Shown: positions 55,318 through 64,000 of the stretch, one piece after another | Numbering within the stretch: position 1 is the stretch's first letter | Layout: each line of letters starts with the position of its first letter | DNA from: Stratiolaelaps scimitus | Lineage: Eukaryota; Arthropoda; Arachnida; Mesostigmata; Laelapidae | Assembly (NCBI GenBank): GCA_019614645.1 | Contig: JABWDB010000071.1 | Coordinates: forward strand, 310,001-374,000 | Length of the DNA stretch: 64,000 nt | Direction of reading: 5' to 3' | Position numbers and translations under genes: made by a program | Notes under the pieces: model-generated | The model's database searches: none | What the model was told of the DNA's origin: nothing | What the model saw: the letters and a program-made list of their open reading frames with translations, nothing else

Positions 55318-58300
55318 CAGAAGGACGGGGATAATTAGGGAAAATTAATATATTTTGAGATATTGACTAGAAACCGGACAACCTCAGCTGTTTTATTTAG
55401 AGGCTATTCGACCAGCTCCGAAAAGCACGTTGGTTGGCTGCAGAGTTTATTTTAACATCATTGCTATTTAACCAAATTAGTGGTTTTTGTAAACGATATT
55501 ATATCGTTCAAGGCAAAGGCTGCAACAGTTGCCACCTGTGCCTTCATTAAGGCCAAAAAAGATAGTAGCAGCATGACATTGATTAAACTGGACTACTGGC
55601 CCGCATCTAATGACTTTGAGGGGAACATCCTCTTGAATGCTATAATGTTCCGAATGCCATCTACTTGCGTACATTTGACACAGATGCACCGCTCCGACTC
55701 GGATTAAACACAGGTCTTAATCCTGTACCAGATTATTTAGGTGGTATGATTGTATTGGACTTTTTCTGCAACATTTTTATAGCAACTCAGTGATCTCTTT
55801 ATATTGTTGTCACATATATACTCAGAAGATTTTAGGACCATTAGAGGACACTAGATAAATGAACATTAGCAAGATAAATAGGGCGGTCTATATGTGTCTA
55901 ATTAAATAGATAACAGAGAAAAATGAACATAACCAGTCTGAAATTAAATATGGTCTAAACATAACAGTAATAATAACTAACTCCCGTAGAATCCCTACTT
56001 TGTGTTTCTTTGATTTTTTGAAGACAGGCTACTCGCCAGATATGTATCATAATATCATGGACATAATTCATGGAGATAACCTGAGCTAAGGTTGAGCTGG
56101 AAGACGCAAGAGGACAAAGTCGGGATGAATTGACCATCCAGTCATCGTTGTCTGGTTTCATAATTTAAGGAAAATGAACCCTTGAAGGTTTGACCACTTT
56201 GGACAACCCAAGTGGTAATTTCCCTGCGCTCGCTAGAGCCACAGATGTGATGGCAGTTCATAGTATTATGCACTTTTAGAATTACTACGGGCACACTATC
56301 ACTATCTGTCCCAATAAGGATAAGGTGTGACACTGTCCACGAGAATATATATATTTTTTAAGAGCTCCGTACGAACAACCGCGAGTGAACGAACGATCGG
56401 TGAGTCCAGTTCGTAAATTGTTGTCCGGATATCCAGAGATACGAGTACTATTCACACTTAGACATACGAGTATAAGACATCGCCTTTTCATTATAGAGGA
56501 GAACCGAATTTCATTGTTTTGTTCATTACTTGGTCTACTAACCTCCTCCTTTAGTAAAATGCTGTACTGCACTTTTCCTGCAACTTTTACGAGCATTTCC
56601 AGAAAATCAAACCATAAAGAAACTTTGGAACAGATACGCTTTCGTACAGGTGAACGTAAATTATTCCTTTTTAACAAAAACTCATCTGGAAATCCTTTTA
56701 CCAAATCCGAGAAGTACGTGATACTATCTCAGTACATGAAGCTCGAAATGAAGAGCATTAGTGTATACTACGCCAACATCATGCACGTTTCTCAATTGCT
56801 GCTTCGACTTATCTGACTGATATCGTGGGTCCCTAAAAACGCCCATAGGGAAACTTCGTACAAACGCAGTAAGCAGAAATGTTCGACATCAATAACTCAA
56901 TAACTCTAATTTATGGAGAATCCTTGTGATGCCAGCCGTTTTGAGATCATCGCATACATAATTAAACGAAGTAATCACAAGATTATGTTTGTCTGATTCT
57001 TTTAAGATGAAAAAAAGAGATCATTTTAATCAAAAGAAAGAACATTCTTCTTTAATAATTAATCACCCTGAAAGCCGAATTAAAGTAAATAACATGCAAT
57101 CCCTTGCGATATGAAAATTAAATTACATTTTTGGGTTTCACAGTTAAAAGAGCATTGACGTTTTACAACAAATCATTGCCCAGTTTAGTATCAATTTTAT
57201 TCTAATGATTGATCTCAAAAACGGCTGGTAGCACAGTCAGCTGCGTAGAGATGATTTATTTAAAAATGATATTTTTTCATCTTGAAAAACCGCAATACGC
57301 CATGCATTTGGGAGCTACAATCTCCCTTCGGGCATCGATGTATCAAGCAGACTATGGGCCAGATTCTACATAGCTCTTGGCATCGATGATAACAAATCCT
57401 ATGGCTGTTTCTGTGATGCGTGTTGCCTCACAAACATCAAAAACGTAATGAGAAATATTAAATTCCTCTAAAATTAGAACCAACCATAATTATTAATGCA
57501 CGCCGATATGATTGCTACAGTTGTTGCGGGGTACAATTGTTGGCCAGATTATATGAATAAATAACGCCAAATTATAAGTTACTGGAAATTAAGTCTGCAA
57601 CGATTCATAATCACCGAGTTATTACTGGTTAGCCTAGCGTATTGAGAGTTCAAATGGGCGTGAAACATAACAAATCTCGTTTTTGCGCCACCTAAAGGTT
57701 CAAAATATGCCTATCACAGTATTATTATTATTATGATCCACAATACTGTAAGCTCTGTGATGGTCCCTTCCTTACTTCTCGAACTCTCACCTTTTTACAT
57801 TATATCCTTTTAATGCGGTCCAACAAGGTATAATGGTTCACTTCTCGAGATTGTGCTTTGCAGCGGCGATCCACGTAGAATTTTGGAATCGTCGCCACTG
57901 GCTCTGTTACTGTAGCTACTATGTTACAAGATAGGCCACTTGCACAACCCTCAGGCAACTGACAACTCGTGGTCAGCGCTCCGTGTGACAGCGGTAGGGG
58001 TGTCAATTGGGGTTCAAGGCTGATGGAGGGAGATGGGAAGAGAAGAGAGAATAGCAACAGCAGCAGTAGCGGAAAGTGAAGCCCAGTTGTGTCGCTTTTG
58101 CGGATTGATCGTCATGCATGTCCACTGAGTAGGGGTAACAACGATAGCATAGGCTCTCTCATAGGCACGTCCGATAGCTCAGAGGCCACACAGGCTATAG
58201 CCGCTGAGATAAAACAGCGTCCATGACCACCGGCAGAAAGGCATGTGATCCAACAAAATATAGTGAGACTTCATTGAACAGGAAATTGTATTAAAACAGT

Positions 58301-60136
58301 CTTTGTTTTCCATCAATGTATCATCAGTGTAGTCTCCCATAATGATCATGATAACAATAACGTAGCCAGCGGTAACTACAGCATTACAAATAATGTAGAC
58401 AGAAATGGTGGATGATGGAGTCACTAAGCAACGAACAAATAGGCATACATTGTATTGTATATGTGTGCGTACCGTTAAGAGTGCCCAAATGGTCGGTTTC
58501 ACCCTCAAACAGGAACGCTGCCGGAAACCTGGTACAAGGAGCAGATGGAGGTGAGCGGCTTTTGAAACGGGTGTCTTTGCTGACAGGTTACATTATGCCC
58601 GCTGGTCAACCTTGTTGATTGGCTGCTTGGTTGACAGACTCAGTGAAACCTAACTATGCACTCATTATCTCCCGCCACCTCCAGAGAAATATATAAACTT
58701 CTCATTGAATAAAGTACAGATCACCTCTTGTTTTTTCCTTGAAAGGACTTCTTTAGATGGCTGACCGTGTATCTCAGAAAATACCGGGGGTCATTCCAGG
58801 TGGCTGCGTATAGCGCCCATCGTAATTTCGACACTGCTCGGTACCACGACCGTATCGTTTGGGTGATACATGTATAATACTATTCTGTATCAAGCTAAAT
58901 AGGAAGGAAATTAATACAAACGGCCAAATATAGTCAAACGTGAGCTGGGTACATGCCCATTGGATATGTTCCTCGTATTTATTCATGTTAACTTTGCCCA
59001 CCATATTCTTGCTCCATACGCTGAATAGACGGGTTGTGGTAGAAATCACTATCGGCGAATAATGAACCAACGGTGCGAGAACCTAACCCCTACATGTCGT
59101 GCCCGAAGTGAAATGGAGCTTCAGTGTAAACGTGAATGAAGGATAAATAAATAGAGCGAATTTACAGACGCTGCTCAATTCACTCTGCGTTGTTTAAAAG
59201 ACGAAACGGACACACGTCTATCTGTTCAATTCAATATCCTTACATTATGGTCATTATTTATTTACAATATTTTATCGCCAAGCATCGTGCGGGGAGGGCG
59301 TGGATCTTTACTCTTCTTTTTTCACTTTGAAGTACATGCCACTATCTAAATATGGATTTGACGAACAAAATTATATAAAAATCGAAGGTCACTCTCAAAA
59401 CAGCACATTTTAATTGGTGTCCCATAGGGTTTGCGTAACTATCGCACACCTTGTACTTGTTATAGCAGAAAAGGTTGATAGTTGACATATAGTTATGAGT
59501 CATAGGTACAGGACTCGCTTGAACTTAGAGATATTATGAGATTTCCCGTTAAATTGACATTCTGGTTCATCCTACAGAAACATTGAAAGGCAAGACGTTG
59601 TCTGCGACCCAGAAAATATTTAAGGTAGATGAGATTGAGAACGCCGGCATATCAACTGATGGTATTGGAGACCGTAGGGGTATTACCCTCAAGAAATACA
59701 ATCCTTAAGAGGGGATGTCCTGGTAGAACACTACGCCCTACATATACACAGCATATGTACACATATGTGCAGCAACTGAATGCCGCTACCAGCATAGATG
59801 GAACGTAGAGTGCCGTGACAATTGCTGTATTGTTATCCCTGTTACACATCTTGAATTATTTCAAGGAGAAGCCTCTGTCGCTAAACTTGATCAAAGCATA
59901 ACTGCTCAATGTATGTTGAAGAACCTAACGAATCACTCAATAATTTCGTTGAAAATGCATAAGATAGACCCATATTATATGACGTAGTAGTCACTAGAAA
60001 AAATATACAAATTCTGAAGATCCGGACCGACCTAGAGTGAAGATTAAGTGGGGCATGAGTTTAGTGGGTAGGTCTGCCACTCTATCAGGCAGGAGTCCCA
60101 CAGTACGATGGCAGATACCTTAGTAATAAATAGATG
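55318..60136. other. Gene-poor region
   Basis: No element or gene recognised. An antisense pair of frames, 143 codons plus (56385-56816) and 139 codons minus (56704-56285), is longer than expected in AT-rich DNA but lacks motifs. A minus frame at 58057-57800 and its GC-richer surroundings (57850-58060) are also unassigned. Short ATT runs occur near 57720. Confidence 0.4.
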
Positions 60137-60189
60137 ATACATCTATTTATTTGTATGTCCATTGGGCACATACAAATAAATAGATGTAT
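60137..60189. repeat. Perfect inverted repeat, 22-bp stem, 9-nt loop
   Basis: The arms at 60137-60158 (ATACATCTATTTATTTGTAT plus GT) and 60168-60189 are exactly complementary. The loop is CCATTGGGC. The stem is AT-rich. A simple folded transcript of about 53 nt could form. Confidence 0.92.
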
Positions 60190-60779
60190 TTGTAATGTGG
60201 CTTTTTAGGCAAATCGTACATAGTTCATGTACATTAAGGCTAGTGGATCTGGGATGGCACGTCGACTAAATGTCTGTACCGGAAAAGCGTGCAACCTGCT
60301 ATACGTTTAATTACTATTGCCTAAATTATATTGTACAATCAAAACAGCCCTGATCAAGGAAAGTTGGATTAACTATGAAGTGTCCTCTGCTGTATTTATA
60401 TACAATATATAGTGCGCTTTGTTGGTTGTCTTTTTAGCCAGGGCTGACAGGAGGATATGCATGCGTTCTAGTGTTTAAATATATTTGCTCTTGTGAAACT
60501 GATATCACAACGTACCTATTGAATCGGTTGCTGTCGACACCTGTATAGGCATCGACTGACAAACTGGGCTGATATATGTATCTTTATCTTCATTTGGCCT
60601 TTCTGTTTGTGTAATTTGTCACATAGAATACGTACGTAAGTCTTTAGACGAAGTATATAAAATTCACCTGGCAATGGCTCAGTGACATGAATCTACATAA
60701 TATTGACGAAAGGTCTTAAAACCATCCTGCATCAAAAGAGATTTCTAAATTATTGCTTACAAATTTTACTTCTAACAGC
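60190..60779. other. No recognised gene
   Basis: AT-rich, with no motifs seen. Confidence 0.35.
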
Positions 60780-61530
60780 ACACATCAAGCCCAGGAGTAA
60801 CAAGATAATTTACCTGGTGTTCACAAACGTGGTAAAGATCTTAGGCGTCTAATTTCGACTACACCTTTACCTATCGTATCAGATCACTTGTCAGTAACAT
60901 TCGAAATCACTTACCCAAATGCTTGGCCTGACTGACCTCTGCAACTCAACTACTACAACACTCATTTCGAAGGTGTGGGGATCACTCTATCTAGTAGCTC
61001 TGCATAGTAGTGGCTTTGCATCTGTATCTACTAACCACTACACCTCCTATTCTATGCTCTCAAAGTAGCTACAGCAACCCACAACCCGCTGTCAGCTAAT
61101 GGTGAAGGTAAAGCTCGACATCAAAGACACAAAGTGCTTTTAGCGATACGCAGATGAACGACTACTATGCTCAGTGATGTTGACAAAAAGATATTGATGC
61201 CCTGCCCACCGATGACAGTCGGGAAAACCTTGATCATTCTCTCATATTTCCAACCACAGTATATATATATATATTATACTCCATGGCGAAATTTAGCTGA
61301 TCACATCCAACCAAGCTGCCACAAGTCTTAACAGCATAGCTTTCACACCTGAGTTAATATTAAAAAACCCTCGGAAAGGATCGGTAGCTGAGCCTCGCTC
61401 CCATGGATCTACCGCCAATAATCTATAAGCAACTGGCTGATGTCCTCCCAGAGCCTATGTCACTCATCTTGACAAGGTCTTTTGAGGTCGGTGCGGTGTC
61501 CGCCGTAACTCCAGTCGATTAGACGGCACC
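60780..61530 (+). pseudogene. Degenerate LINE: endonuclease end to RT start
   Basis: In order: TPLPIVSDHLSVTFEITYPN (about 60863-60922), matching the SDH motif at the end of a LINE endonuclease; a linker with MNDYYAQ near 61153, PTDDSRENLDHS near 61205 and LKNPRKGS near 61363; and LAPMDLPPIIYKQLADVLPE, PMSLILTRSFEVGAVSA (about 61398-61510), matching the first conserved RT block (GPDGIPP...LKxxA...LSxIFNxSLxxGxxP). Frameshifts and stops separate them. Motifs A-C are absent. Confidence 0.65.
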
Positions 61531-64000
61531 GTCCTGTCCCTAGTGACAGTTGTCTACCCTGGGCAAACCGTAGCAAAGTTGTACTATCAACATCAACATG
61601 TGCTGCTTATATTAAAACAATTTATTACGATACTGTCTATGCTATTGGCGGTACACCGATACCATGCATGGCATCTTACAGCTTACAATATATATATATT
61701 GTATGACCTCCTAAACGTAACCACGTCGAACGCACTGTTATGGAAGAGAAACTTGCCTCAAAGTATTTTGGAAGTTAAAGGAAATAATCTACGTGGTAGT
61801 GCATTTATGGAGGCTCCAGATATAGCTGTACTTGACAGCATAAACAATTAATTTGTATGGCGGCCAGCAAGATGAATGCATACAAAATATGCTTTGACAA
61901 TGCTGGTTGAACCATCCTGTAAACGGTTTGAATAAAAGGGATTATTATATGGTGAGATCAAAAGAAAGGCGAAGAACTCATCCAGTGAGTTTCAGGAAAG
62001 GATAAAAATACCTTACAATATCGAGATATAATATCAAAGAGCCTACCTACCGGAAGTGCTTGCCTGATTTGCAACGACATGATTTTCGTATAATTATCTA
62101 CATCTAATGACCTATTAGACTTGTAGTGCATACCTTTACTGGTGCACAAGAGATGATTTCAAAGACAGGATATGTTTTTCATCCTGCAATCAGTAACTGT
62201 AGATCACTTGTCGTTGAACGAGACAATTTATTGTTTAGCTCTTCGTGGCTATAGTTTTCGTACTAGTGTATTTGGATACACACTACTATTATGATCATAA
62301 TTTTTATAATAATAATTATTATTACACCATTCTAGAAGAGAATAATTCGTTTCAATGTATTTACAATTACATACAGATTTAGACCTGCCCGGAAAGTTGC
62401 ATATACATAATGTACACACATTTGTAAGCGGTTCAAAGTTGACCGCTTCATTCACGTTACCTGTATATTCGTGAATACGTTTAACATTTGGGTTACAGTA
62501 TGGAGGGTGGCGGATGAGGGTGGTTGGTATGAAACACATGCAGCCAGTCACACGGTCACGGTCTGCTGGCAACAACTGCTCAACCCTTCAACAATAGCAC
62601 CGACGGCGCGGCCTTTGTAATGAGTCATCTGGGGGTCAAGGGAAAGGGATCTCCAGGGGCCTGCTAGCTCTGTCGTGGTCAAGTGAGGGCTATGTGACTC
62701 TGTGGGTGTGTTTAACGGATTCACGGAGACGTGCAAGCAAGAGGTAGGTCGACACTCACGATACTCTAATAGCCCAATGCCGAGCGGACGGAGAAGGCAC
62801 GCTCCTCTCTCAGATGAAGTAGCAGCACGTGCTTAGTCTCACCAGTAGAGCGTGTCCGGACGCCTGAGCCCTGAGGTCCTTCCGCACACAGCTACCCTCG
62901 CCTTCGCCTCCCGTTCCCCAGCTTGTTTTTAGCAACTTATAATGGAAACTCTTAGCGAGAGCCACCCCGTGGAATTGGTCGCATCCGATTCTTGAGCTGT
63001 ATATTTGGGCGTTTCACCTGTTGGACTGGTCAGATCAAGTAAGCAAGAAAATTGCTTCAGTAAGGCATAAGCTAGGAAGGCCACTCAGCTGCCCCTCCTT
63101 GGGGGGTGTTTGTCCTTAGGGTAATTTCCGTCGCTGGGACCGCAGGATGTCGGTCCTTTCCATAACAAGCCTTGGTCGAATTACTCGTCCTTGGGCCAAC
63201 GTGCGTTGCACCAGTAAAACGGAGATAAGACCAGAATAAAACCTTGTCAGCAGACGGTTTATATGATCAATCCCCCCACGAATGGCCGCCCTGACGTACA
63301 GCGACCAGCGCTGGTCCGTTGCTCTTGGAGGAATAAAGCCCATGAGAGCAACGAATGACAGTCTCACTGAAAGTCATACACAGATTTAGCACACTGAGCC
63401 ACCAAACCGACCTGTTTATTATTTCCTTTAATTACAGCCGGTACTATTTCTCCCGGTATTGATGTGAATATACAGTGTTAGCCCAAAGGAAGACACTTGT
63501 TTCACACGAGTTTCACTTCACAATAGACGGCAGCATAGGCAAGCGTTCGTTACTCACCACGCCACGACCACGGCTTAGTATAACGTTGTGTATTTCTTCC
63601 ACAATACAACACTAATACAGCTCAGTTTAATTTCTCATCAATATTGATGTTGTCAAAATCATCATGCTCATTATCAATCGTTTAATTAACAAGAACGCAC
63701 TTTTGATGATACCACATCTTGTTGATGCCATGTCATAATGGTAAAATTACTACTACTAAAAAGAAAATTAGAAATTCTAAAATTAGTACTACTATGGTAA
63801 AATTTGATAATTCAACGTAACTATTAAAATGTGACCACGTAAAACTCGGCACTGTGGCTCAAAGCAACGACGGGATTTATTCCCGTCTACACCAGCTGTT
63901 GTGATACTTACATTGTATATATTTGTATACATAAGGTATTCGTAAAATTGAGACAAGAAATATATATAATACATACAGACATTATTACACCAAATGCTAT
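61531..64000. other. No recognised gene; GC-richer patch near 62.5-63.4 kb
   Basis: A 102-codon plus frame (61543-61851) and an 83-codon minus frame (63367-63116) are unassigned. The patch 62520-63120 is GC-richer than its flanks and could be a decayed element or exon, but shows no motif. Confidence 0.35.

Noticed and set aside
57850..58060. tRNA-derived SINE suggested by TGGTCAGCGCTC and GGGGTTCAAGGC
   Set aside because: Box matches are partial and no second copy was found in the window.

Overview
The window is repeat-rich genomic DNA of an invertebrate animal. Nothing prokaryotic is visible: no dense operons, no rRNA and no CRISPR. Instead there are long AT-rich gene-poor stretches, microsatellites, one likely spliced exon, and mobile elements of metazoan type (Jockey/CR1-like and R1-like LINEs, a BEL/Pao LTR element, mariner-type transposons and an apparent SINE family). 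R1-clade LINEs are best known from arthropods, which gives a weak lean that way. Flatworm, mollusc or other invertebrate origin cannot be excluded from the sequence alone.

Left part (1-8.5 kb). A non-LTR retrotransposon lies on the minus strand with both ORFs open: a gag-like ORF1 with three zinc knuckles, then an endonuclease/reverse transcriptase ORF2, joined as stop-T-ATG. Just upstream of its 5' region is a 2.6 kb minisatellite of about 38-bp units that itself contains a ~1.1 kb higher-order duplication. A decayed reverse-transcriptase scrap and a LINE-like 3' tail follow.

Middle-left (8.6-19 kb). This is a graveyard of broken elements: a decayed R1-like LINE (plus strand), a GC-rich patch with a 22-bp-stem hairpin, a Tc1/mariner relic, a CR1-like relic, a 5'-truncated sister of the first LINE, a second R1-like relic (minus) and an endonuclease relic with a local duplication.

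19.3-24.1 kb. A BEL/Pao LTR retrotransposon, 4.6 kb, is inserted in a copy of a short dispersed repeat. It keeps a 5-bp target duplication (ACCTT), TG...CA LTR ends, a primer-binding site, and fragments of gag, protease, reverse transcriptase, RNase H and integrase. Frameshifts and an internal deletion have inactivated it. Other copies of the host repeat lie at 30.4 and 35.5 kb.

24-45 kb. Mostly AT-rich DNA without recognisable genes, carrying a broken mariner, several RT scraps, LINE 3' tails and TA microsatellites.

45.2-47 kb. This is the best candidate for a host gene. A GC-rich, trinucleotide-repeat-rich region is followed by a plausible 3' splice site, an ATG and a clean 43-codon reading frame ending at a GTGAGT donor (plus strand). 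The protein is not recognised.

47-64 kb. Mostly gene-poor. It holds a near full-length mariner with 22-bp terminal inverted repeats (54.1-55.3 kb), a perfect 22-bp-stem hairpin (60.1 kb) and a decayed LINE endonuclease/RT piece (60.8-61.5 kb).
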